A stretch of DNA of 64,000 nt from Candidatus Saccharimonadota bacterium. Its GTDB lineage: Bacteria > Patescibacteriota > Saccharimonadia > Saccharimonadales > Saccharimonadaceae. The stretch spans positions 62,001-126,000 of the forward strand of contig JAFWNB010000002.1 in NCBI GenBank assembly GCA_017545505.1, read 5' to 3'. The notes beneath the pieces are model-generated. The model saw nothing but the letters and a program-made list of their open reading frames with translations, did no database searches and was not told the DNA's origin. Of the stretch, positions 17,624 through 26,785 are shown one piece after another. The number at the start of each line of letters is the position of its first letter. The first letter of the stretch is position 1. The position numbers were made by a program, and so were the translations under genes.

Positions 17624-17842
17624 ATGTCAATAAAAGTTACAAGAAAAGATCAGGGCGAGGCAAACGAAAATATCATTCGTCGTTTTAATCGCAAAGTTTT
17701 ACAGAGCGGCATGATGCCATTAAAAAAATCACAGATGCGTTTTTCTAAGCCAATTTCTAAACGCGAACGCCGTCTTAAGGCTATTATCCGTGAAGCTCGT
17801 AAAGCCGAAAAAACCGAACGCATTAAACTCGGTCTCAAATAG
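17624..17842 (+). CDS. rpsU: 30S ribosomal protein S21
   Basis: A 72-residue basic protein beginning MSIKVTRKDQGEANENIIRR, with the RRFNRKVLQSGMM core and a basic C-terminal helix typical of bS21, which sits near the 3' end of 16S rRNA. A TATAAT box lies about 15 bases before the ATG. An upstream in-frame start at 17585 would run through that promoter and is rejected. The second copy of the hairpin family begins 24 bases after the stop. Confidence 0.9.
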   Translation: MSIKVTRKDQGEANENIIRRFNRKVLQSGMMPLKKSQMRFSKPISKRERRLKAIIREARKAEKTERIKLGLK

Positions 17843-17865
17843 TCTGGCTTTATATCTAGAGTTAG

Positions 17866-17981
17866 GTAATCGCAATATACCCCTCTAGGACCGTAAGCTC
17901 GGGCAGACCGCCCCTTGGGACGCGGACGACCTGAAAGGTCGAGCGCCCTTGAGCGTGTCCTAGAGGGGTATATTCGATTAC
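17866..17981 (+). repeat. Long hairpin, family copy 2, with extra apical domain
   Basis: The outer arms pair over about 25 bp (ending CTAGGAC and GTCCTAG). The core shares GGACCGTAAGCT and CCCTTGAGCGTGTCC with the other copies. This copy has about 35 more bases at the tip, containing a small hairpin (GACCTGAAAGGTC). A TATAAT box for adk starts eight bases after the right arm. Confidence 0.8.
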
Positions 17982-18011
17982 AATGTGCTATAATTAATAA
18001 AAGGAGTTTTT

Positions 18012-18605
18012 ATGATTATACTATTTGGCTTAGCTGGTTCCGGTAAGGGCACTCAAGGCAAAAATTTATCCGAGATTTTTGGTTGGCGTTGGCTTTCTGT
18101 AGGCGAAGCTATTCGCCAAACTGGCGGCTACGAAGACATAATTAATAATGGTGGCCTTATTCCTGACGAAGATGTTATTAAAATCATGGATAAACAAATC
18201 AAAAAAGCCGAAGACGAAGGTTTTGATGTTATTCTAGATGGTTACCCACGCGACAAAGATCAAGCTGACTATATTGCAGAAACAATGGCTGACAAAATTG
18301 ACGGTGCAATTATTCTTGAAGTTCCAAAGGAAGAGTTATTTGAGCGCCTTGCTCTTCGCGGCCGCGATGACGATAAAGAACGTGCTAGTATTGAACGCCG
18401 TTTTGAAATCTTTGAAACCAATATAGATTTAATTCTACCAATTTTAGCTTCCAAAAATATTCCAGTTGAACATGTAAATGGTGTAGGTAAAATTGAAGAA
18501 GTTACCGATAGATTGGTCGAGGTGGTAAAAAGGTTAAATCCTGAAGCTACCGAGCAAGAAAATGATGTAAACGGTGGAGAAATTGAAAAAAGCTATGGTG
18601 AATAA
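18012..18605 (+). CDS. adk: Adenylate kinase
   Basis: It interconverts AMP, ADP and ATP. The P-loop reads GLAGSGKGTQG at the N-terminus, VILDGYPRDKDQA matches the conserved adenylate kinase segment, and LRGRDDDKERASIERRFEIF follows as the lid/Arg region. The long zinc-type LID insert is absent. Length is 197 residues. AAAGGAG precedes the ATG. map begins within its last codons, so the two are coupled. A second adenylate-kinase-like gene lies at 54.7 kb. Confidence 0.93.
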   Translation: MIILFGLAGSGKGTQGKNLSEIFGWRWLSVGEAIRQTGGYEDIINNGGLIPDEDVIKIMDKQIKKAEDEGFDVILDGYPRDKDQADYIAETMADKIDGAIILEVPKEELFERLALRGRDDDKERASIERRFEIFETNIDLILPILASKNIPVEHVNGVGKIEEVTDRLVEVVKRLNPEATEQENDVNGGEIEKSYGE

Positions 18606-19371
18606 AGAAACCGCCGATGCTAAAACATTACAAGAAAAAATCACCGCCATGCGCGAAGGTGGTAAAATTCTCGGCAATTTGTTGAGAGATCTTAAAAACT
18701 ATGTTCAGCCTGGCATGACAGGTAAAGAAATAGATGCTTGGGTCCGCAAAGAAATCGAAGCCCGTGGCGCTAAAGTTGCCTACGATATGTTAGAAGAAGA
18801 ATTCCCGGGCGCAATTTGTATTTCGATCAACGATCAATTAGTTCATGGTGCTCCCTCAGATGAAGTCCTAACAGCTGGCGATAAAGTCTCTTTCGATCTT
18901 GTCATTTATTACAAAAAATATTTTACAGACGCCGCATTTACTATGTTAGTAGGAGACACTGGTTCTCCGGCTGTCAAAAAGATGATTTCCGTTACCGAAT
19001 CTGCATTATGGGAGGGAATTGAGCAAGTTAGGCCTGGCGCCCATATCGGTGATATCGGTCATGCCGTAGAAACAGTTTTACGTCGAGGCCACTTAGGCGT
19101 GATAGAAAACTATATCGGTCATGGTATTGACCAAAAAATGCACCAAGCTCCCGAAGTTCCTAACTATGGTAAAAAAGGCCACGGCTATCAGTTAGTTGAG
19201 GGTGATACTATTTGTATTGAACCAATGTCCTGTCTTGGCAAAGCAGCTAATTATGTAGATAAAGATGACAACTGGAGTGTTAAAATGAAAGATGGCTCTA
19301 TCGGCTGCCACTGCGAACACACTATTCTTGTCACTAAAGACGGCTACGAAGTGTTAACTCTGGCAGATTGA
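18595..19371 (+). CDS. map: Methionine aminopeptidase
   Basis: It removes the initiator methionine from new proteins. Metal-ligand regions are visible: DLVIYYKKYFTDAAF (two Asp), GHGIDQKMHQAPEVPNYG (His) and EPMS plus CEHTILVT (two Glu). The length of 258 residues is typical of type I MAP. I chose ATG 18595, overlapping adk by 11 bases. An in-frame GTG at 18574 is an alternative that would add seven residues. The third hairpin copy follows the stop. Confidence 0.95.
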   Translation: MVNKETADAKTLQEKITAMREGGKILGNLLRDLKNYVQPGMTGKEIDAWVRKEIEARGAKVAYDMLEEEFPGAICISINDQLVHGAPSDEVLTAGDKVSFDLVIYYKKYFTDAAFTMLVGDTGSPAVKKMISVTESALWEGIEQVRPGAHIGDIGHAVETVLRRGHLGVIENYIGHGIDQKMHQAPEVPNYGKKGHGYQLVEGDTICIEPMSCLGKAANYVDKDDNWSVKMKDGSIGCHCEHTILVTKDGYEVLTLAD

Positions 19372-19379
19372 ATAATTAT

Positions 19380-19446
19380 AATAATACCTACTTGGGACCG
19401 TAAGCTTGGGCGAGCGCCCTTGAGCGTGTCCCAAGTAGGTATTATT
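19380..19446 (+). repeat. Long hairpin, family copy 3, upstream of ftsA
   Basis: A 19-bp perfect outer stem (AATAATACCTACTTGGGAC with its complement) encloses the shared core CCGTAAGCTTGGGCGAGC, then GCCCTTGAGCGTG. It is the simplest copy and defines the core best. The ftsA TATAAT box lies about 20 bases downstream. A TATAAT also overlaps the left edge. Confidence 0.82.
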
Positions 19447-19480
19447 AGAATTACTAACACACATGTGTTATAATAAGCTT

Positions 19481-20716
19481 ATGGATGAGAGCAATCGTTT
19501 TGTTACAGGTCTTGATGTCGGCACTGAAAACGTTCGTGCCGTTATCGCTACAGTATCAAAAAATGGCGAAGTAGCCATAGTTGGCTACAATGAAGGCAAA
19601 TCGTCGGGCATGCGCAAAGGCATCCCCGCTAATTTAACCGGCCCCGCCGAAGCTATTGATCGCATGCTTGGTGACGCCGAACGTATGGGAGGATATGATG
19701 TACGTAGCGCTTATGTTTCTATTAATGGCTCAACTGTTATTTCTACTCATACCGAAGGTATGATAGCAGTTGGCTCTGTCGAGCACGAAATAGACGGCGT
19801 AGATTTAGATCGTGTAGAAGACGTAGCAGTATCTGGCCGCATCCCAGCCAATCGTGACGTCCTAGACGTTATACCTCTAGAATATGCTTTAGATGGTCAA
19901 GGAGGCATTAAAGATCCCCTAGGTATGGCTGGAGCAAGATTAGAAATTCGCGCCAACGTCATTTCTGCTCTCACTCCAAATTGTGAGAACCTAAAACGTG
20001 CTACTATGACTGCTGATGTTAAGGCTGAAAGATTAGTTCCTAGCGTAGTAGCCGCTGCAAAAGCAGTATTAACAGAGCGTCAAAAAGAAAACGGTGTCGC
20101 CGTAATAGATATGGGCGGTGCTACGACTTCTGTCGCCGTCTACGAAGAAGGAGATTTACAATATATCGGCGTAGTTCCAGCCGGTTCTAATAATATTACA
20201 AATGATCTGGCAATTGTTCTTGCTATCGAGCCAGAACTTGCCGAAGAAATTAAGACACGTTTCGTCACCGGTAATTTTCACTCAGACAAAAGCATTGCAA
20301 TTAAAGTGGGCAAAAATAACGAACATGCTTTTGAACGCAAGGAAGTCGAAGAAGTTGTAGAAGCCAGACTAGAGGAAATATTTAGTGAAATTCGCAAAAA
20401 GCTTAAAGCCGCCAAATATGACCAGCGTTTACCAGAGGGAATTATACTAACTGGTGGTGGCGCGAAAATGCGTGATATTGAAATATTTGCCAAAAAAGCA
20501 TTAGAAGCATCGGTTAAAATTGGAATTCCGGCCGGTGCTGGTGGTGTTTCTGAGTCAGTCAAAAAACCAGAGTTTGCCGCTGCGGTCGGGTTAGCTCTCA
20601 TGGCTGCTGAAAGTAGCGAGTATACTTCTACTCTAAGCAAACCTTCTAAAAAACCTAAAAAATCATCTAGCGCTAAACCATTTGGATTTATTAAAAAAAT
20701 TTTTTCAAAATTCTAA
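19481..20716 (+). CDS. ftsA: Cell division protein FtsA
   Basis: An actin-like ATPase that tethers FtsZ to the membrane. TGLDVGTENVRAVIA is phosphate-1, VAVIDMGGATTSVAVYEEG phosphate-2 and IILTGGGAKMRDIE the adenosine motif. The C-terminus FGFIKKIFSKF is an amphipathic membrane-targeting helix. I chose ATG 19481 because the upstream in-frame ATG at 19463 encloses the TATAAT box. ftsZ follows, the usual order. Confidence 0.95.
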   Translation: MDESNRFVTGLDVGTENVRAVIATVSKNGEVAIVGYNEGKSSGMRKGIPANLTGPAEAIDRMLGDAERMGGYDVRSAYVSINGSTVISTHTEGMIAVGSVEHEIDGVDLDRVEDVAVSGRIPANRDVLDVIPLEYALDGQGGIKDPLGMAGARLEIRANVISALTPNCENLKRATMTADVKAERLVPSVVAAAKAVLTERQKENGVAVIDMGGATTSVAVYEEGDLQYIGVVPAGSNNITNDLAIVLAIEPELAEEIKTRFVTGNFHSDKSIAIKVGKNNEHAFERKEVEEVVEARLEEIFSEIRKKLKAAKYDQRLPEGIILTGGGAKMRDIEIFAKKALEASVKIGIPAGAGGVSESVKKPEFAAAVGLALMAAESSEYTSTLSKPSKKPKKSSSAKPFGFIKKIFSKF

Positions 20717-20776
20717 CCCTCTTGATTTTAAGGGGAAAAAGGTATATACTAATATCAAATTTAAAGCGAGGTTATT

Positions 20777-21928
20777 ATGCCAGAAGTTAAACCAACAGAG
20801 GTGGAAAGTAAAGCAAGTATTAAAGTCGTAGGCGTAGGTGGCGCCGGTGGTTCTGCAGTAGAGCGCATGAAAGAAGTGGGTCTTTCTGGCGTAGAATTTG
20901 TAGCAATTAATACCGATGCCCAAGCTCTTCATCATTCACCAGCCGATGTCAAAGTACATATCGGTAAAGGTCTTGGTGCTGGCGGCGATCCAGAAAAGGG
21001 CCGCGAAGCCGCCGAAGAAGGTCGTGAAGCCATCGACAAAGCCCTAGACGGCGCTGACATGGTGTTTATTACATTAGGAGCCGGCGGTGGCACTGGTTCG
21101 GGCGCAGGTCCTATCGTCGCAGAAGAAGCTCGCAAAAAAGATATTTTAACTGTAGGTGTTGCCACCAAACCATTTACCTTTGAAGGTGCTCGTCGTAAAG
21201 CTAACGCAGATGTCGCAATAGAAAAACTTGCTCGTCAAGTAGATGCTTTAATTACTATTCCAAACGATCGTCTTCTTCAAACTATAGATCCTCGTACCCC
21301 ACTTCTTGAGACTTTCAAAATTGCTGACGATGTACTCCGCCAGGGTGTCCAAGGTATTTCCGAATTAATCACCGAACATTCTTTGATTAATCTAGACTTT
21401 GCCGATGTTAAAGCTATCATGAAAAACGCCGGCTCAGCTCTTATGGGCATTGGCCGTGCTAGTGGTGAAAACCGCGCTGTTATTGCTGCTCAACAAGCTG
21501 TAGAATCCCCACTTATCGAAGTAAAAATTGAAGGAGCACGCGGTGTACTCTTTAGCGTTGCTGGTGGCTATGACATGTCAATGAGCGAGGTTCAAGAAGC
21601 TGCTGAAGTTATCACAGGCGCCGTTTCACCAGATGCTAATATCATCTTCGGTGCTTCTATCCGCCCAGATTTAGAAGATGAAATAATTGTTACAGTTGTG
21701 GCTACGGGTTTTGACTCAGATTATTATAACGAAGAACCAAACCTCAAGCCAGAATTAGATTTTAAAGACGAAAAACCAGAAGCTGAAGCTAAAGATTTTG
21801 CTGCTGAAAGCAAATCCAATATGTGGGATTCCATTAAAAACGATCCAGAACCAGAGCCAGAACCGGATGATGACGAGATGGATGTACCACCTTCCTTAAG
21901 AGAAAGGTTTAAGAAAAAGAAAAAATAA
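20777..21928 (+). CDS. ftsZ: Cell division protein FtsZ
   Basis: A tubulin-like GTPase that forms the division ring. The GTP-binding tubulin signature is GAGGGTGSGAGP and the early glycine loop is GVGGAGGSAVERM. The T7 catalytic loop region reads NLDFADVKAIMKNAG. The acidic linker ends in the conserved tail DVPPSLRERFKKKKK, which would bind FtsA. Length is 383. A promoter-like TATACT lies upstream and AGCGAGG precedes the ATG. Confidence 0.98.
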   Translation: MPEVKPTEVESKASIKVVGVGGAGGSAVERMKEVGLSGVEFVAINTDAQALHHSPADVKVHIGKGLGAGGDPEKGREAAEEGREAIDKALDGADMVFITLGAGGGTGSGAGPIVAEEARKKDILTVGVATKPFTFEGARRKANADVAIEKLARQVDALITIPNDRLLQTIDPRTPLLETFKIADDVLRQGVQGISELITEHSLINLDFADVKAIMKNAGSALMGIGRASGENRAVIAAQQAVESPLIEVKIEGARGVLFSVAGGYDMSMSEVQEAAEVITGAVSPDANIIFGASIRPDLEDEIIVTVVATGFDSDYYNEEPNLKPELDFKDEKPEAEAKDFAAESKSNMWDSIKNDPEPEPEPDDDEMDVPPSLRERFKKKKK

Positions 21929-21943
21929 ACGGAGGCTACGCGG

Positions 21944-22393
21944 ATGGAGAGAAAGTTTAGAATTGGCGACAGCAAAGTTCTAGAAAGCCGCGAGACCGTT
22001 GATGGCACTATGATTCGTCGCCGGCGTGAATCCAGCGACGGTCACCGTTTTACTACTTATGAACGCATCGAAATGCCACCTCTCACTGTATTAAAACGCA
22101 GTGGCAACAAAGAAATATTTGATCGCGACAAACTACTTCTTGCTGTTCGCCGTAGTGTAGGTAAGTTTTTCAATTCTGAACTAGAGGTTGAAGAAGTAGT
22201 CAATAAAGCATCCGATATTTTATATAGCTATGGCACGGATGAAATTACTTCCAAACAAATTGGTGAGGCGGTATTAGACGTTTTGGCAGAAGTGAACGAA
22301 GTAGCATACGTTCGTTTTGCTAGCGTGTTTCGTGAATTCAAAACCCTGGAGGATTTTGAAAACATTCTAAAGGAACAAAAAAGGAAAAGATAA
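21944..22393 (+). CDS. nrdR: Transcriptional repressor NrdR with cysteine-less N-terminal domain
   Basis: NrdR represses ribonucleotide reductase genes and senses dATP/ATP through an ATP-cone. The ATP-cone is clear (PPLTVLKRSGNKEIFDRDKL, later VNEVAYVRFASVFREF). The N-terminal part keeps VLESRETVDGTMIRRRRES and RFTTYE, which match NrdR. The four zinc cysteines of the usual CPxC and CxxC are replaced: MERKFRIGD and SSDGHR. Length is 149 residues. It follows ftsZ by 15 bases, so it probably shares that transcript. Confidence 0.92.
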   Translation: MERKFRIGDSKVLESRETVDGTMIRRRRESSDGHRFTTYERIEMPPLTVLKRSGNKEIFDRDKLLLAVRRSVGKFFNSELEVEEVVNKASDILYSYGTDEITSKQIGEAVLDVLAEVNEVAYVRFASVFREFKTLEDFENILKEQKRKR

Positions 22394-22396
22394 TCC

Positions 22397-22651
22397 ATGC
22401 GGGTGGTGTGTATTTTTAGGGACAATCAAGATTATTCAAGAACCGTTACTGAATGGCTTGAAAATTTTCGCCGTCAGACCGGCCGAGAAATAGAAATCAT
22501 GAATCCAGACGAAAACTCTAGTTTTTGTGAAACATATGATATAGTGGAATATCCCACCATTTTGGCTCTCGGTAACAATGGCGAAGTACGCGCCTCCTGG
22601 CGTGGCCGCGACCTCCCATTGATAAACGAAGTTTTGTATTATACAATTTAA
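22397..22651 (+). CDS. Thioredoxin-fold small protein without CxxC
   Basis: An 84-residue protein whose layout (MRVVCIFRDNQDYSRTV, then YDIVEYPTILAL, then GEVRASWRG) fits a thioredoxin fold. The cis-proline YPT is present. Where CxxC should be there is RDNQDY, so it cannot act as a dithiol reductase. It starts three bases after nrdR and ends two bases before mscS. A non-redox or partner-binding role is likely. Confidence 0.6.
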   Translation: MRVVCIFRDNQDYSRTVTEWLENFRRQTGREIEIMNPDENSSFCETYDIVEYPTILALGNNGEVRASWRGRDLPLINEVLYYTI

Positions 22652-22653
22652 AC

Positions 22654-23454
22654 ATGAACGTTTTTTATAATATTATTAGCAATAAATGGGTCCAACGGGC
22701 TTTCTGGTCTGTCTTGGTTGTTCTTTTAGGCCTGTTAATTTATCGCCTCACTACAGGTTTTCTAAATTCTAAAGAAAAGAAGGATTCTAAAATTCTCTCG
22801 AGTAAAAAGAATAAAACTTTCATTCGTATGTTAAAAAGTGTTATCGGCACTACACTTGCAATTCTTGTCGTGCTAACTGTTTTGCAAATATTTGGCGTCA
22901 ATGTTACGTCTATGCTCGCCGGTGTTGGTATTGCATCAATTGTAATTGGCTTTGCCCTGCAGGATGCCCTAAAAGATATCATACGTGGTTTTGAAATTGT
23001 TTCCGACAGCTATTATGAAATTGGCGATGTAATAAAATATGGCAACAACGTAGGCCAAGTTTTATCCATTACTCTCCGCACTACAAAAATCCAAGATATT
23101 AACACTATGAATATTGTTTCGATTGCTAATCGCAATATTGACCAAGTCGAAATTGTTTCTGGCTATGTTTACATTCCTGTCACTTTACCTTACGATGTTA
23201 AAATTGATAAAGCCGATTCGGTTATGAAAGAAATCGTTAAAAAATTAGAAAAACATGAAAACGTCACCTCTGCAATATATCAGGGAATTTCAGATCTAAC
23301 TAATTCCTCGCGCAATCATCAGATTTACATCACCTGCGACCCCATAAATCAACTTCAGATCCGCCGCGATGCCCTCCGCATTATTATCGAAACCCTCGAG
23401 AAGAACCACATCTCCATCGCCCACACCCAACTCGACATCCATACAAGTAAATGA
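22654..23454 (+). CDS. mscS: Small-conductance mechanosensitive channel (MscS family)
   Basis: A compact MscS-like channel of 266 residues. Two N-terminal hydrophobic helices are followed by the pore-lining TM3 region GVGIASIVIGFALQDALKDI. The beta domain contains YYEIGDVIKYGNNVGQV, and an alpha/beta C-terminus follows. It should release solutes under moderate membrane tension. It lies in a tight run ftsZ-nrdR-trx-like-mscS and ends 13 bases before ileS. Confidence 0.93.
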   Translation: MNVFYNIISNKWVQRAFWSVLVVLLGLLIYRLTTGFLNSKEKKDSKILSSKKNKTFIRMLKSVIGTTLAILVVLTVLQIFGVNVTSMLAGVGIASIVIGFALQDALKDIIRGFEIVSDSYYEIGDVIKYGNNVGQVLSITLRTTKIQDINTMNIVSIANRNIDQVEIVSGYVYIPVTLPYDVKIDKADSVMKEIVKKLEKHENVTSAIYQGISDLTNSSRNHQIYITCDPINQLQIRRDALRIIIETLEKNHISIAHTQLDIHTSK

Positions 23455-23467
23455 TATAATATACTCT

Positions 23468-26428
23468 ATGAAATATAGAGCTGGAGAACGGCGTAGAGCC
23501 GTAGAATACGAAAAGGCCCTCACAGAGTGGTGGAAAAAAGACAAAACATTTGAAAAATCGGTAGAGAATCGCCCGATTGACAAATCTTATGTTTTTTATG
23601 ATGGCCCGCCATTTATTACTGGTAATCCTCATCATGGCACTCTCCTCTCTTCTATTGTCAAAGATGCCGTTCCGCGTTATTGGACCATGAATGGCTACCG
23701 TGTAGAGCGTCGTTGGGGCTGGGATTGTCACGGTCTCCCTGCCGAAAACTTTGTGGAAAAACAACTCGGCATCACCGATCGTCGCGACATTGGTACTAAA
23801 TGGTCGCTAGAGGATTACATCATTAAAGCTCGCGAATCTATGGTCGCGAATTCCGAAACATGGCGTTCTACTATTGATCGCGTTGGTCGCTGGGTAGATT
23901 TTGATAATTGTTACCGTACTATGAATAAGGATTTCATGGAATCCGTTTGGTGGGCTTTTAAAGAACTCTACGAAGCCGGTAAAATCTATGAAGGTCGCAA
24001 AGTTTTAATGTACGATACTAAATTTGCCACTCCAGTTTCCAAGGCTGAAGTTACTATGGATAACGACGCCTACCAGGTCGTCACCGACCCATCGGCGTAT
24101 GTTAAGTTTAGATTAAAAGATTTCGAAAATACCATTTCAAAATCTTATTATCTCTTAGCATGGACCACAACACCCTGGACCCTCCCAGCAAATATGGCTC
24201 TTGCCGTTAATCCCAGTTTAGACTACGGCGTTTATGATATCAATGGAGAAAAACTAATTGTAGCCTTAGAGCGAGCAAAAGCTTTATTTGAAGGACAAAA
24301 ACCTGAAAAGGCTTTTAAAGGCTCGGCTTTAATTGGTAAAAAATATGAACCAATTATCGAAGTCGCCGATGACCTCTATGACCTTGGCCTTCGTGGCGAC
24401 AAGGGAACAGTGGCTCGCAAAGATACCTACACTGTCCTCCCGGGCGATTTTGTTTCTGCCGAAGATGGCACTGGAGTTGTTCATATTGCACCTGCCTATG
24501 GTGAAGATGATTATGCTCTCGCGCAAAAATTCGAAGTAGATTTTGTTGATTGTCTTGATGAAAACGGCTACTATCTCCCCGAAATGGCTACAGAGCTCCA
24601 CCGCCTCGGCGTACGTGATACTGACGATAATGGTATTCAGGTTTGGGCCGGCAATAAATTCATTGCTAAAGTTCTTGAAGAAAAGGGAATTATTTATAAG
24701 ATTGAATATATTCAACACGAATATCCATTCAACCCTCGTTCCAAAGAGCGTATCATTTATCGCGCTTTCCCATCCTGGTTCTTTGATATAGAAGGCCAAA
24801 AACAGCTGATGTTAGAAGAGAACGAAAACATCAATTGGTTCCCTGCTTACCTAAAACACGGCCGCTTTGCTAAAAACATTGAAGCTGCCCCAGATTGGAA
24901 TTTATCCCGTGATCGTTTTTGGGCTACCGCTATGCCAGTTTGGAAGGGCGACAAAGGCACAGTCAAAGTCATAGGTTCTTACGCTGAACTCAAAGAGCTT
25001 TCCGGTAAGGAACTAGATGATTATCATCGCCCTTGGGTTGATGAAATAGAGTTTGATATAGACGGCGAGCATTTTACTCGTATCGAAAAAGTCCTAGATT
25101 GCTGGTTTGAATCTGGCTCTATGCCTTTTGCGCAGCTTCATTATCCATTCGAAAACAAAGAAAAGTTTGAAAAAAACTACCCAGCCGACTTTATTGTCGA
25201 ATATGTTGGTCAGGTCCGTGCCTGGTTTTATTATGTTCATGCTGTAAACACCGCTCTAGCTAGTATTGGTGCTTTTGGCGAAAAAGCTAAAAATGGCCCT
25301 AAAAACGCTTATAAAAATGTTATCACTACTGGCACCCTCGCTGGTAATGACGGCCGTAAGATGAGTAAATCTCTTGGTAATTTCACTGATCCTAACGAAC
25401 TAATGGACCAGTATTCTGCCGATGCTCTCCGTTTCTTATTGCTCAGTTCTCCTGTTCTTTCAGGTGAAGATTTTGCTCTTTTGGACAAGGATGTCTCTGA
25501 TGTTAATCGCAAACTTGCTATGATTTGGAATGTCTACGATTTCTTCACTACCTATGCAGAAGTGGAAGGTATAGATAGTGAAGGATTTGAAAAAGCACAT
25601 ACCTCAAATCCATTAGATGTATGGATTATCTCTCGTATTTATCAACTTCGCGATGAAATCACAGAGGGAATGTCAGAATATAATATCCCGAAAGCCCTTG
25701 ATGGCGTTCTATTATTTATAGATGATATGAGCAACTGGTTCGTTCGCCGCTCTCGTCGTCGCTTCAGCAAAAGTGATAACCAAAACGATAAAAATCAAGC
25801 TTTTGCTACCTTATATTATATACTAGTGTATCTTTCAAAGCTTCTCGCTCCATTTACGCCATTTTTGGCCGAAGAATTATATCAAAAAATCACTGGCGAG
25901 GGCGCGTCTGTTCATCTCTTGGATTGGCCAGAAGCCGGCATAATAGACGCCGATGTTCTAGAAAAAATGTCTCGCACTCGTCAAATTATCACCGATGCTC
26001 TAGCTCTTCGTATGCAAAAGTCTGACACCGAAGACCAAATCAAAATTCGCCAGCCACTTAGTAGCCTCACTTATGATGGCGAAGAACTAGATGATTTTTA
26101 TGAGCAAATAATTGTTGAAGAAGTCAACGTAAAGACAGTAAAAAATGGCGACAAGCTTTTACTTGATAAAACCCTCACCCCAGAGCTTATCCAAGAAGGT
26201 CTTGCTCGCGAGCTTATTCGTGCCGTTCAGTCTGCGCGTAAACACGCCGGGCTTCGCCAAGATGATCAAATCAAATTGTCACTCTCGTGTGATATTCCAA
26301 AAGAGCACGAAGACTTTATTAAGTCAGAAGTTGGCGCCACAGAGATTAGCCAGAATGGCAATTATTCTCACGATGAAATTGCCAAACTAAATGGCGAAAG
26401 CGTTACTATTAGCTTAGAAAAAATCTAA
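23468..26428 (+). CDS. ileS: Isoleucyl-tRNA synthetase (eukaryote-like type)
   Basis: A class Ia synthetase that charges tRNA-Ile. FYDGPPFITGNPHHGTLL carries the HIGH-type motif in the form typical of eukaryotic/archaeal-like IleRS2, WGWDCHGLPAE follows, and the KMSKS loop is KMSKSLGNF. The CP1 editing domain lies between. The 986-residue chain starts at ATG 23468, directly after a TATAAT-like box; a 33-residue extension into mscS is rejected. It must also recognise the unusual tRNA-Ile(UAU) at 47.25 kb. Confidence 0.97.
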   Translation: MKYRAGERRRAVEYEKALTEWWKKDKTFEKSVENRPIDKSYVFYDGPPFITGNPHHGTLLSSIVKDAVPRYWTMNGYRVERRWGWDCHGLPAENFVEKQLGITDRRDIGTKWSLEDYIIKARESMVANSETWRSTIDRVGRWVDFDNCYRTMNKDFMESVWWAFKELYEAGKIYEGRKVLMYDTKFATPVSKAEVTMDNDAYQVVTDPSAYVKFRLKDFENTISKSYYLLAWTTTPWTLPANMALAVNPSLDYGVYDINGEKLIVALERAKALFEGQKPEKAFKGSALIGKKYEPIIEVADDLYDLGLRGDKGTVARKDTYTVLPGDFVSAEDGTGVVHIAPAYGEDDYALAQKFEVDFVDCLDENGYYLPEMATELHRLGVRDTDDNGIQVWAGNKFIAKVLEEKGIIYKIEYIQHEYPFNPRSKERIIYRAFPSWFFDIEGQKQLMLEENENINWFPAYLKHGRFAKNIEAAPDWNLSRDRFWATAMPVWKGDKGTVKVIGSYAELKELSGKELDDYHRPWVDEIEFDIDGEHFTRIEKVLDCWFESGSMPFAQLHYPFENKEKFEKNYPADFIVEYVGQVRAWFYYVHAVNTALASIGAFGEKAKNGPKNAYKNVITTGTLAGNDGRKMSKSLGNFTDPNELMDQYSADALRFLLLSSPVLSGEDFALLDKDVSDVNRKLAMIWNVYDFFTTYAEVEGIDSEGFEKAHTSNPLDVWIISRIYQLRDEITEGMSEYNIPKALDGVLLFIDDMSNWFVRRSRRRFSKSDNQNDKNQAFATLYYILVYLSKLLAPFTPFLAEELYQKITGEGASVHLLDWPEAGIIDADVLEKMSRTRQIITDALALRMQKSDTEDQIKIRQPLSSLTYDGEELDDFYEQIIVEEVNVKTVKNGDKLLLDKTLTPELIQEGLARELIRAVQSARKHAGLRQDDQIKLSLSCDIPKEHEDFIKSEVGATEISQNGNYSHDEIAKLNGESVTISLEKI

Positions 26429-26521
26429 ATTGTAAAAAATACACATTAGCTTAATAGGTTTATTTTTGGTTTTTAATCTCTGTTAATTTGACAAAACTAT
26501 GATTTTAAAGCATAAACACTA

Positions 26522-26550
26522 TTGACAAAATTGCAAAAGTGTGCTACACT
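26522..26550 (+). promoter_or_regulatory. Strong sigma-70 promoter (TTGACA-17-TACACT)
   Basis: TTGACA at 26522-26527 and TACACT at 26545-26550 are separated by 17 bp. The spacer end CAAAAGTGTG is nearly the same as in the promoter at 62189. It should drive the small gene at 26621 with about 65 bases of AT-rich leader. Most other genes in the window lack a recognisable -35 box. Confidence 0.75.
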
Positions 26551-26620
26551 AAAAACAAGTTAGAAAATAAAACAAAAATTCTAACAAATAAAACAAAAAC
26601 AAAAAAAAGGAAAACAGAAA

Positions 26621-26785
26621 ATGGCAAAAATAACAACCTTAAAACTACCAAAAGAAGTAATTGATTTCAAAGCAGACTACGAAACCTATGGCGATAATAA
26701 AGAAGAGATGGAATATGTTTCACCACAAAAAGTTTCAAAAGAAAGCATAGAAAAAATCAAAGAAATAAAATTAAAAAATCAATAA
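26621..26785 (+). CDS. Small lysine-rich protein, 54 residues
   Basis: An unrecognised short open frame beginning MAKITTLKLPKEVIDFKADY and ending in a lysine-rich helix. AAAAGGAAAA lies about 10 bases upstream of the ATG and a consensus promoter precedes it, so expression is likely. Codon use matches neighbours. No membrane helix or cysteine is present. It stands alone between ileS and a surface-protein cluster. Confidence 0.6.
   Translation: MAKITTLKLPKEVIDFKADYETYGDNKEEMEYVSPQKVSKESIEKIKEIKLKNQ

Noticed and set aside
23369-23467. 33-residue N-terminal extension of IleRS
   Set aside because: It lies inside mscS in another frame and is low complexity. IleRS homology starts at MKYRAGERR.
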